DNA from: Candidatus Uhrbacteria bacterium
GTDB taxonomy: Bacteria > Patescibacteriota > Patescibacteriia > 2-12-FULL-60-25
Direction of reading: 5' to 3'
Assembly: GCA_009691315.1 (NCBI GenBank)
Contig: SICT01000007.1
Coordinates: forward strand, 1 to 24,361
Length of the DNA: 24,361 nt
In this document: positions 1-6,086 of the stretch, piece by piece
Numbering within the stretch: the stretch's first letter is position 1
How the letters are laid out: the number at the start of each line of letters is the position of its first letter
Position numbers and translations under genes: made by a program
Notes under the pieces: generated by a model
Told to the model about the DNA's origin: nothing
The model's input: only the letters and a program-made list of their open reading frames with translations
Database searches by the model: none

Positions 1-1
1 A

Positions 2-55
2 GAGGCCTGGTCAGATGATCTGACAATGGTGGCTAAGGCAGATAAAAAATTATGA
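2..55 (+). CDS. 3' tail of an upstream gene (partial)
   Basis: An open frame enters from the left edge and ends at TGA 53-55, giving the tail EAWSDDLTMVAKADKKL. Its stop overlaps the ATG of the next gene (ATGA), the same tight coupling seen at the next junction, so it is probably the first visible member of the same operon. Only 17 residues are visible and they allow no family assignment. Confidence 0.5.
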   Translation, partial: EAWSDDLTMVAKADKKL

Positions 56-258
56 GCGTACTCACCTTTGATCAATTTCAGGGCCAATTAAAACAGGCGG
101 GGGTTGGAGTTTTCAATCCAGGGGAGTTAGAGTTTTTGTACCAAAATTATCAAGCCAAACAGGCGGCCGTGATGACCGGTGGAAACAAGCATGCCTGGCA
201 AAAAATTTTGATGGATGAATATCGAGCGCTTGAACAGGAGGAAGAGCGGAGTTCGTGA
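52..258 (+). CDS. small hypothetical protein, 68 aa
   Basis: A short soluble, charged protein that I do not recognise. It starts at the ATG overlapping the stop of the preceding frame and ends at a TGA overlapped by the GTG start of the downstream mannosyltransferase. The C-terminal third is rich in Glu and Ala and probably helical (KILMDEYRALEQEEERSS). There is no signal peptide or membrane segment. Being held between two genes by 4-nt overlaps is the main argument that it is real. A role in the neighbouring glycosylation operon is only inferred from position. Confidence 0.6.
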   Translation: MSVLTFDQFQGQLKQAGVGVFNPGELEFLYQNYQAKQAAVMTGGNKHAWQKILMDEYRALEQEEERSS

Positions 259-1394
259 CGCATATGAGAAAAATTTGGGATAAAGTTCCAAAAGAAATTC
301 AATGGATTCTGCTTTTGTTTATTATCAGTCGAGTCATTTTGACGTGCATCGGTGTTGGTTCGCAGATTCTACTTGATCCCTATCATGGTCAAGAAGACGT
401 ATGGAACTACTCTTCTCATCGCGCTTTGGATATTTGGGGAGTGTGGGATACGGGTTGGTATTTGCAGATCGCGAAACATGGCTATTCGGCTGAACTTGGT
501 AAAAGCTGGGGGATCGTGGGTCAGGCGAACTACGCATTTTTCCCCCTTTATCCCATGCTGATGCGAGGAGTTGGCTGGTTGATCGGTGATCCGTTTATCG
601 CTGGCATTATCCTCTCCAATTTATTTCTTCTGTTGGCCTGCTGGTTTTTGTATAAGCTCGTTCATGTGGATCAAGATGAAGAAACTGCTTCGCGTGCCGT
701 GAAATACTTAATTCTTTTTCCAACAGCCTTTATTTTTTCTGGTGTCTTCACCGAATCACTGTTCGTATTTTTGTTGATCGCTTGTTTTTATTTTGCGAAG
801 CGTCAGAGATGGTGGCTGGTCGGTCTGTTTGGTTTTTTTCTGGCCTTGACCCGTTCGCTCGGCGTGCTCGCCATCCTGCCTCTGCTCATCGTATATCTCC
901 AATCAATCACCTGGCAGATTAAAAAAATATATTTGAACGTCCTGTGGCTTTTGTTGATTCCTGCCGGGCTGGGTTTTTTCATCTATTACAATTATAGGTT
1001 GACCGGTGATGCGCTGGCGTTTGCCCATATTCAAACTGCGTGGGGGAGAACGCTCGTTAATCCATTTACGTTATTGATGCATAATTTGTTGAGCGGCGAT
1101 ATTGTGGCGTTATTTTCGGCAAACTTCAGCCTTCTGACGATCCTTTTTCTAACTGTTTTTTATCGCAAGATTGGTTTTGCGTATTGGTTGCTTGGCATGT
1201 ATTCCATCTTTGTTCCGTTATCGACTGGATTGCAAAGTATGCCGCGTTATGTGCTAATTATTTTTCCATTGTTTATTCTTCTCGCCAAATTAACTCAGCG
1301 TCCACGCGTCGATCAACTCGTGACAATTGCCCTTACGCTGATCCAGGGTTTTTTAATGGTGTTTTGGAGTAATGGTTTTACGCTGATTATCTAA
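255..1394 (+). CDS. PIG-V-like polytopic mannosyltransferase
   Basis: An integral membrane protein of 379 aa with roughly ten hydrophobic segments, resembling bacterial members of the PIG-V/GPI mannosyltransferase 2 family (GT-C fold), which use a polyprenyl-phosphate sugar donor. Visible family signatures are WDTGWY (residues 64-69) in the first extracytoplasmic loop with its conserved Asp, FFPLYP (95-100), TESLF (166-170) and TRSLG (199-203). I chose the GTG start because it overlaps the upstream TGA and lies 12 nt after AGGAGGA (236-242); ATG at 264 is the alternative. Its 3' end overlaps the convergent transporter gene by 8 nt. It probably adds a sugar to a lipid-linked or surface glycan; acceptor and sugar cannot be read from sequence. 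Confidence 0.8.
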   Translation: MTHMRKIWDKVPKEIQWILLLFIISRVILTCIGVGSQILLDPYHGQEDVWNYSSHRALDIWGVWDTGWYLQIAKHGYSAELGKSWGIVGQANYAFFPLYPMLMRGVGWLIGDPFIAGIILSNLFLLLACWFLYKLVHVDQDEETASRAVKYLILFPTAFIFSGVFTESLFVFLLIACFYFAKRQRWWLVGLFGFFLALTRSLGVLAILPLLIVYLQSITWQIKKIYLNVLWLLLIPAGLGFFIYYNYRLTGDALAFAHIQTAWGRTLVNPFTLLMHNLLSGDIVALFSANFSLLTILFLTVFYRKIGFAYWLLGMYSIFVPLSTGLQSMPRYVLIIFPLFILLAKLTQRPRVDQLVTIALTLIQGFLMVFWSNGFTLII

Positions 1395-2223
1395 TGGTCA
1401 GCAGGACGATTCCCGCCACACAGCCAATCAAGCCAAAAAATTTTATGGCTACGTGACGTTCGTGAAAGTAGGCGCGTCCTGAGATAAGAGCAAAGACAAT
1501 CGTTGATGAACGGGTCACAGATGTAATGATGGAAGCTGGCGCAAAGATATAGGCAAAGCTGCAGAGGATATTTCCTACGCCCATCGTTGCGGCTTGCAGG
1601 GAAAAACGTGGTTTTAAGAGAAGCTGAAAAGGTTTTTCATGTTCACGGAAGCGGCTCATGATATAGAAAAATATTACGAGAACCAGGGAAGCGATAAATT
1701 GCTCCAGCTCGAGTGAGTTGCCGTGAGAGATATTATATTTATATAGCGAGATGGTGATGGCCGAGCCGATTGTCGCGAGGATGAGATAGCCGAGTCCGCG
1801 TCGATTAATGCCGTGGTTCATGAAGAGAAATAGGAGGGAAGCGCAGATCAGTCCAATACCGATCAGATGGATAGGAGAGATGGTGTATCCGAGGAGTGTA
1901 TCAACGATGAGGAGGATGGGGATCGTGCCAACACGGACGAATCCAAAGGTGCTGCGATCGCATTTGGCGATAGCTTCTAAGACAAAATACGCTTGGAATA
2001 TTTCGAGAACAAGACGCAGGCCCAACGTCCACCAGCTCATAATGGTGAGGGGACCATTATGAAAAAACAGGGCTAGAATTAAAAAAAAGACCGCACCCCA
2101 AATCATGTCTAGAAATCCCATGGCGTAAACACTTTCTTGTCGTTTTTTGACCGCGGATTTCCCAATGGAGGTCGAGACCTCTTCAAAGAGCGTACCAAGA
2201 ATAGCAAAAGGAACGCCGAGCAT
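1387..2223 (-). CDS. EamA/DMT-family transporter
   Basis: A 278-aa protein made almost entirely of hydrophobic segments, about ten, arranged as two similar five-helix halves as in the drug/metabolite transporter (EamA) superfamily. The second half ends with RSSTIVFALISGRAYFHER followed by a last helix, typical of the C-terminal EamA repeat. It sits in the inner membrane. The substrate cannot be predicted; family members move amino acids, nucleotide sugars or other small metabolites. It is convergent with the mannosyltransferase gene, with an 8-nt overlap. A palindromic repeat lies just upstream of its start. Confidence 0.85.
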   Translation of the reverse strand: MLGVPFAILGTLFEEVSTSIGKSAVKKRQESVYAMGFLDMIWGAVFFLILALFFHNGPLTIMSWWTLGLRLVLEIFQAYFVLEAIAKCDRSTFGFVRVGTIPILLIVDTLLGYTISPIHLIGIGLICASLLFLFMNHGINRRGLGYLILATIGSAITISLYKYNISHGNSLELEQFIASLVLVIFFYIMSRFREHEKPFQLLLKPRFSLQAATMGVGNILCSFAYIFAPASIITSVTRSSTIVFALISGRAYFHERHVAIKFFGLIGCVAGIVLLTIR

Positions 2224-2250
2224 AAGTTATGATGGCAGTTTACACGTTTT

Positions 2251-2313
2251 TGTCATCCCTGCGAAGGCAGGGATCTGGCTCGACCAGAGATTCCCGCCTA
2301 CGCGGGAATGACA
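2251..2313. repeat. palindromic REP/MITE-like element
   Basis: A nested inverted repeat. The ends are TGTCAT and ATGACA. Inside are two hairpins, ATCCCTGC/GCAGGGAT (2255-2274) and ATTCCCGC/GCGGGAAT (2290-2309), around a centre CTGG/CCAG. The sequence type (GTCATTCCCGC...GCGGGAATGAC) is a dispersed palindrome known from many bacterial genomes. It ends two bases before the stop of the minus-strand fusion gene, so in RNA it could act as a stabilising or terminating structure. I see only one copy in this window. Confidence 0.8.
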
Positions 2314-2314
2314 T

Positions 2315-3964
2315 TTATCGTTGTTGTTTTGTAGCGAAGTATTCGCTGGCGCGTTTGAGGCTGGGGAAGGTTCCCGCATCAGACCAGAAGCCACGAATAG
2401 GCTTCGCGATGAGTTTGTGTTGCGTGAGGAAAGCGTTATTGACGTCGGTGATTTCCAGTTCCCCGCGTCCGGACGGTTTGATTGTTTTAATGATCTCGAA
2501 GACGCTTGGTTCGTAGACGTACAATCCTACTTGGGCAAAATTGGATTTTGGTTGTTTGGGTTTTTCTTCGATCGATAACACATTTCCCCAGTTGTCGATT
2601 TCCATGACTCCAAAACGCTGTGGATCATCTACGAGTTTATAAAAGGCCATGGCCCCATTTTGGAAGGAAGAGATGTGCGGCAAAAGATTTTCATCAAAGA
2701 TATTGTCGCCGAGAATGACCGTGCAGGGATTTCCATCGACAAAATTTTCGGCCATGGCGAGTGCATGGGCAATGCCACCAGCTTCGTCTTGAATCCGATA
2801 GGTTAGGCGGCAACCAAGGTTTGCGCCTGAGCCGAGGAGATTCATAAACTGTCCAGCAAAGTCTGGCCCGGTGACCAACATGATCTGTCTGATTCCCGCA
2901 TCGAGGAGGGTTTGAAGCGGATACAGAATCATCTGTTTGTTGAACACGGGAAGCAAATGTTTGTTGGTTGAGTGGGTCAGGGGAGCCAGGCGTGTGCCTT
3001 TGCCACCGGCGAGAATGACCCCGCGCATTTCATGTGGTTTTTGTTTTAAAAAATGAAAAGGTTGTGGTTGTTCCTTGGGCCCAGGGGATCCGGGCGTCAT
3101 GAATGGTGTTCCTATCGAAGTAGCTGTTTTGCGTGATGTGTGAGCTGCGTATTTTTGCATGGTATCTCGAAGCGCTTCCTCGATCGGTCGCAGACGGATC
3201 CCCAGTGTCTCGAGACGCGGTGATTGCAAAATACAATTTGAACGCTGTTTCTTTGCCAAGCCGCTGGTGACGAGTTCTTGATCCATGATCCACTCACAGG
3301 AATGATTCGGATCAACGTATTCACGATACAGAGCGAGTAGATCGCGATGGCGCATCACTCCAGGATTTACGACATGAAAAATTCCCGCGGCACGTTTTTC
3401 CAAAAGTTGTCGGCAGGCAGACAGAAGATCTTCGACCACGGTCACGCTATTGGCCACGTCAATCACTTTTGAATAACCAGCCAACTTATCAATTAAATTT
3501 CTGGATGATGGGATATGATCGATCGGCATGCGCAGTCGAGCAATGCCGATGTTCGGCATGCGCGAGAGTAGGAGATCTGTGGCGTATTTTGTGCGAGAAT
3601 AAAACGCGCTTGGATTGGCAAAGTCATCTTCGCGCCAACCGGCCGGATCAGGCGACGGCCCATAAAAAATACAGCCAGATGCCAAGTGCAAAAGGTAGAT
3701 GCCGCGCTCGGCACAGGCCTCGGCTAGGACCAGGGGACCGATCACGTTTGAGCGCGTCGTTTCTGTTTGATGCGTCTCGCACCAGTCCACGTTTGGGGTG
3801 CCGGTTTTCCCTGCCGCATTCACGACAACATCTGGATGGAATTCATTGATATCCTTGATCACGGCCTCTTTATCATCAATTCTGGCCGTGGAAATAGCCG
3901 CATCCGGCCACGCGTCTGCCATGCGCGAGCCTACAAACCCTTTGCCGAAAATCAGAATTTTCAT
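2315..3964 (-). CDS. fused NRS/ER-like dTDP-sugar epimerase/reductase and RmlA
   Basis: A two-domain enzyme of 549 aa. Residues 1-275 are an extended-SDR domain: glycine motif GKGFVGS, NAAGKTGTPNVDWCE (49-63), GCIF (97-100) and the YSRTK catalytic pair Tyr122/Lys126. This pattern, including RLRMPI and VVNPGVMRH, closely follows plant NRS/ER, the bifunctional 3,5-epimerase/4-keto-reductase of rhamnose synthesis. Cys98 and Lys160 line up with the residues recalled as its epimerase pair. After a Pro-rich linker (280-312), residues 313-549 form a short-type glucose-1-phosphate thymidylyltransferase with GGKGTRLAPLT and LGDNIF. One polypeptide could therefore cover the first and last steps of dTDP-L-rhamnose synthesis, with RmlB (7105-8091) between; no rmlC is present here. 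The frame is continuous, so this is a true fusion. Confidence 0.88.
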   Translation of the reverse strand: MKILIFGKGFVGSRMADAWPDAAISTARIDDKEAVIKDINEFHPDVVVNAAGKTGTPNVDWCETHQTETTRSNVIGPLVLAEACAERGIYLLHLASGCIFYGPSPDPAGWREDDFANPSAFYSRTKYATDLLLSRMPNIGIARLRMPIDHIPSSRNLIDKLAGYSKVIDVANSVTVVEDLLSACRQLLEKRAAGIFHVVNPGVMRHRDLLALYREYVDPNHSCEWIMDQELVTSGLAKKQRSNCILQSPRLETLGIRLRPIEEALRDTMQKYAAHTSRKTATSIGTPFMTPGSPGPKEQPQPFHFLKQKPHEMRGVILAGGKGTRLAPLTHSTNKHLLPVFNKQMILYPLQTLLDAGIRQIMLVTGPDFAGQFMNLLGSGANLGCRLTYRIQDEAGGIAHALAMAENFVDGNPCTVILGDNIFDENLLPHISSFQNGAMAFYKLVDDPQRFGVMEIDNWGNVLSIEEKPKQPKSNFAQVGLYVYEPSVFEIIKTIKPSGRGELEITDVNNAFLTQHKLIAKPIRGFWSDAGTFPSLKRASEYFATKQQR

Positions 3965-4031
3965 ACAAGTCCCGCCTATCTAACCGTTTTGGGGGTATTT
4001 TGGCAAGCTCATATCCTCTTTGGTGGCTGGT

Positions 4032-4060
4032 TTGACTTTTCCATTAAAATATGCTATTCT
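4032..4060 (+). promoter_or_regulatory. sigma70-type promoter of the DGR target gene
   Basis: TTGACT (4032-4037), a 17-nt spacer and TATTCT (4055-4060) form a good consensus promoter. Transcription would start near 4067, leaving about 190 nt of leader before the ATG at 4257. It reads away from the minus-strand fusion gene. Confidence 0.65.
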
Positions 4061-4066
4061 TGATTG

Positions 4067-4256
4067 TTCTTTGATAAACTAAGAAGCGTTGAAAATGGCT
4101 TTATTACAGCTAAATTCCATCCTCCTTCGCTGAAGCTTCGGTGGACAAGTTGGCTTTGGTAACGCCGTTTTCAGCGAAGACCGTGGAGGCAGAATGATCT
4201 GCCAAAACGAATGTTCGCTAGGCGCCGCGCTACACGCGGGAAGATAGGAGTCGACC
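4067..4256 (+). promoter_or_regulatory. long structured leader of the DGR target mRNA
   Basis: This 190-nt leader contains a perfect 10-nt inverted repeat, CTTCGCTGAA (4125-4134) and TTCAGCGAAG (4170-4179). The stem can extend, with a bulge, through CCTCC (4121-4125) and GGAGG (4185-4189). Two tiny frames are present: 12 codons at 4095-4133 and 17 codons at 4194-4247. The second follows that GGAGG, and its TAG stop overlaps the SD AGGAG (4246-4250) of the target gene, spaced 6 nt from the ATG. This layout could couple or gate translation; that is an inference, and neither mini-frame is established as a gene. Confidence 0.4.
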
Positions 4257-5171
4257 ATGGCGTCAATCATCTCCGATACGACCGAAGGCCAGGGCGAGCA
4301 GTTCAAGCGCTTCGTCGAGGACGCGGCCGAACGCGCCTTCAAGCAGGCCGGGCTCGACAAGGACCAGCTCCAGCGCCTCTTCGGATGTGGCGGTGAGTTC
4401 CAGGGCGACATCCGGGCTTTGATCATGCGTTTGTCACGCTCCAACCAGTACGCGAACGAAGTCGTCGCCTCGAGCTACACCTACCCGCTGGAGTACGCGG
4501 GGCCCAAGCCGATCGGGCAGCAGATCGACATCCTGGCGCGGGCGTTTGGGCTCTCGCTCGGCGGCACGCAGGAGTTCATCGATAAGGTGCTCCCCGGGCT
4601 CATGTTGCCCGAGGGTGCCGAGGGGTGGTTCGCCATCCCGTCGGTCGTGGCGGTCGCGAAGTGTCACTTCCCGAAGATCAAGAACCCGGCCGAGCGGTAC
4701 TGCCGCGCGGTCGAGCTGATCATCGAGAAGCTGAAGGCGACGCGTATCGTCCACAACTACCGCGAGGGCGAGCTCGGCACCAAGTACCTCCGACAGCACC
4801 CCCGCACCGTGCAGGCGTTCGACCGCATCATGCAGCAGAAGGGTGACATCCTGATCGTAGCGGCGCAGTTCGGCATGGGCCACCGCGGCGAGTCCGTCCG
4901 TCGGGCACACGAGCTGTTCACGCCCAACGAGTACGGTCTCGGTGCCCTTGCCGTCGGCTCCATGGCGCTCACCCACCCCGAGCGCTTCGTCCGCTGGGAG
5001 CAGCTCCACACGCACTGCGCGGGAGATCAGTACGATTTCGGGGCCAGGGGCGCGTGGGGCCTCGCGCCGATCGTCAGCTTCTGCGGCGGCGAGCTCGAGT
5101 TCTACGCGCGCCGCGTCGTCAGTCCGGACGAGAACTGCGGCTCGGTGTCGGGGTTCCTCCCGGAGCGCTAG
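4257..5171 (+). CDS. DGR target protein with C-terminal variable region
   Basis: A 304-aa protein of an unrecognised family whose last about 43 residues (261-303) are encoded by the DGR variable repeat. It has a strong SD (AGGAG, spacing 6). Codons are markedly GC-rich, especially at third positions, unlike all flanking genes, which suggests separate ancestry or strong expression. There is no signal peptide or membrane segment, so it looks cytoplasmic unless exported by another route. The N-terminal part is mostly helical; residues just before the variable region read ALTHPERFVRWEQLHTHCAG. The variable part keeps framework residues (W267, APIV, GSVSGFLP) and differs from the template at 18 residues. 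It may be a C-type-lectin-like ligand-binding fold, as in many DGR targets, but I cannot confirm that. The ligand is unknown. Confidence 0.9.
   Translation: MASIISDTTEGQGEQFKRFVEDAAERAFKQAGLDKDQLQRLFGCGGEFQGDIRALIMRLSRSNQYANEVVASSYTYPLEYAGPKPIGQQIDILARAFGLSLGGTQEFIDKVLPGLMLPEGAEGWFAIPSVVAVAKCHFPKIKNPAERYCRAVELIIEKLKATRIVHNYREGELGTKYLRQHPRTVQAFDRIMQQKGDILIVAAQFGMGHRGESVRRAHELFTPNEYGLGALAVGSMALTHPERFVRWEQLHTHCAGDQYDFGARGAWGLAPIVSFCGGELEFYARRVVSPDENCGSVSGFLPER
5036..5163 (+). repeat. DGR variable repeat (VR)
   Basis: 128 nt at the 3' end of the target gene align without gaps to 5567-5694 at a constant offset of 531. There are 21 mismatches, each opposite an adenine of the template: 15 A to G, 4 A to T, 2 A to C. 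Positions opposite C, G and T are unchanged. In frame, the changes fall in 18 codons, many AAC in the template, which cannot become stops. Two new Cys codons (C276 and C294) result from the changes. Confidence 0.97.
5138..5163 (+). other. putative IMH at 3' end of VR
   Basis: The last 26 nt of VR are identical to TR 5669-5694, contain no adenine and are GC-rich, then the two copies diverge at once. This is where initiation-of-mutagenic-homing (IMH) sites lie in characterised DGRs. It encodes the constant GSVSGFLP end of the target. The assignment is by position and composition. Confidence 0.65.
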
Positions 5172-5216
5172 TCCTCACTCCTCGGCCCCTTGCTCCTTCT
5201 TAATTCTTTCCCTTAA

Positions 5217-5240
5217 TCCTTATCCGTTTCTGCATAAGGA
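5217..5240 (+). other. hairpin downstream of VR
   Basis: TCCTTAT (5217-5223) and ATAAGGA (5234-5240) can pair around a 10-nt loop, 54 nt after the VR. DNA hairpins just after VR assist target recognition in the Bordetella phage DGR, but this one is farther away and AT-rich, so it may merely be part of a tandem terminator structure. Confidence 0.4.
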
Positions 5241-5242
5241 TC

Positions 5243-5284
5243 GATCCCGCCATGCGCATAGCAAGGTGGGATCTTTCTTTTTAT
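5243..5284 (+). terminator. rho-independent terminator of the DGR target gene
   Basis: GATCCCGCC (5243-5251) pairs with GGTGGGATC (5265-5273), with one G-U pair, and is followed by a T-rich run to 5284. It lies 72 nt after the stop codon and closes the target transcript. Confidence 0.85.
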
Positions 5285-5566
5285 CTGTTTAGGGGTTAGA
5301 ATTTTTTTGAAATTAGGGTTATGCATTCCGATCTACGGATCGGAGTCCCCGAAATCTCACGATCTCAAAATGTCAGAGTTCCAATGATCAAGGTCATTGG
5401 AAGCAAATGGGAGAAAAATATCGTGCATAGAGATCATTGACACTCCTTGCCTTCATCTAGCGGAGGTCCCCGCAGTATCGTGGGTGCTCCCGAATGAAAT
5501 TCAATGACGACCCCGTAACATTACGGAGAAGTTATGGTGTAAATTGATGGGTGAAAGCAACAAGCT
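5285..5566 (+). ncRNA. structured noncoding stretch ahead of TR, likely 5' part of DGR RNA
   Basis: About 280 nt with no convincing gene. It holds several hairpins: CCGATC/GATCGG (5328-5343), a perfect 9-bp stem TTCCAATGA/TCATTGGAA (5379-5402), GCGG/CCGC near 5459-5472, and CCGTA/TACGG (5513-5526). A weak promoter candidate is TTGGAA (5397-5402), 16 nt, TATCGT (5419-5424); the same hexamers and spacing occur ahead of the gene at 15091. A transcript from about 5431 to the terminator at 5740 would carry the TR. Function as template RNA is inferred from position; boundaries are uncertain. Confidence 0.45.
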
Positions 5567-5694
5567 TTTCGAGGCCAAGGGCACGTGGGACAACGCGCCG
5601 ATCGTCAACTTCAACGACGGCAAGCTCAAGTTCAACACGAACCACGTCGACAATCCGAACGAGAACTACGGCTCGGTGTCGGGGTTCCTCCCGG
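5567..5694 (+). repeat. DGR template repeat (TR)
   Basis: The invariant donor copy of the variable repeat. Read in the target frame it is dominated by AAC, AAG and GAC codons at the variable sites, a codon design that lets adenine mutagenesis reach many amino acids. It holds 32 adenines, of which 21 differ in VR. There is no SD or sensible gene around it: a frame can be read through it, but the ATG at 5544 lacks an SD and the frame continues through a terminator into the avd gene. It is therefore a template, not a pseudogene copy. Confidence 0.97.
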
Positions 5695-5710
5695 CGTATC
5701 AACAATCTCA

Positions 5711-5740
5711 AAAGAACCCCGCTCAGGTGGGTTCTTTTTT
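5711..5740 (+). terminator. terminator immediately after TR
   Basis: AAAGAACCC (5711-5719) and GGGTTCTTT (5729-5737) form a 9-bp stem with a 9-nt loop and a T run, starting 16 nt past the TR end. It touches the stop codon of the convergent avd gene (TCA 5742-5744). An A-run on its other side could let it end the avd transcript too. Confidence 0.85.
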
Positions 5741-5741
5741 A

Positions 5742-6086
5742 TCAGACAGATTTTCTCCATCCTCCAAGCATCCGACCGATTTCTTGAATGCGCTCCTGAA
5801 TTACGATGTATTGTTTTTGAGTCAGACATTGCGTGTCTTGCCCAAGTCGCACAAAAACTTTTGTGATTTCCAAAGATGAAATGGCTTGATCAAGAAATGT
5901 TAACTTCCATTCCTTCTTCGCGTGTCCTGCTTTGGTTACTGCCTCTAGGAGTTCCAAGACTTTTTCTTTTGTCCTTTCTCCCAGCGAATAACGATCACCC
6001 TTGGGATATTTTTTGACCAATTCGTAAAGCGTTTTGTACAAATCGTATGATTTCTGGAATACTGGCGTTTCGTTTATTTCCTGCAT
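5742..6086 (-). CDS. avd: DGR accessory protein Avd (four-helix bundle)
   Basis: A 114-aa all-helical, basic protein matching the bacterial Avd/four-helix-bundle family (relatives include 23S rRNA intervening-sequence proteins). It shows the usual VFQKSYDLYKTLYELVKKYPK start, a SLGERTKEKVLELLEAV helix and the closing IQEIGRMLGGW. In studied DGRs, Avd forms a barrel-shaped pentamer that binds the RT and template RNA and is required for mutagenic cDNA synthesis. ATG at 6086 fits the family N terminus; TTG at 6095 is an upstream alternative. It is unusual in being on the strand opposite the target, TR and RT, with its ATG directly abutting the RT ATG (CATATG). Confidence 0.88.
   Translation of the reverse strand: MQEINETPVFQKSYDLYKTLYELVKKYPKGDRYSLGERTKEKVLELLEAVTKAGHAKKEWKLTFLDQAISSLEITKVFVRLGQDTQCLTQKQYIVIQERIQEIGRMLGGWRKSV

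Noticed and set aside
3469..3849. Plus-strand open frame of 126 codons inside the fused epimerase/RmlA gene
   Set aside because: It is antisense to strongly conserved SDR coding sequence and has no recognisable protein character.
4434..5015. Long minus-strand open frame (193 codons) opposite the DGR target gene
   Set aside because: GC-rich coding DNA readily leaves the opposite strand open; the translation is Arg/Leu/Asp-rich with no motif and no SD.
5544..5879. Open frame of 111 codons covering the template repeat, looking like a truncated copy of the target gene
   Set aside because: It has no SD, runs through a strong terminator into the antisense of avd, and resembles the target only over the 128-nt repeat with adenine-only differences. 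It is the TR, not a gene or duplicated gene remnant.
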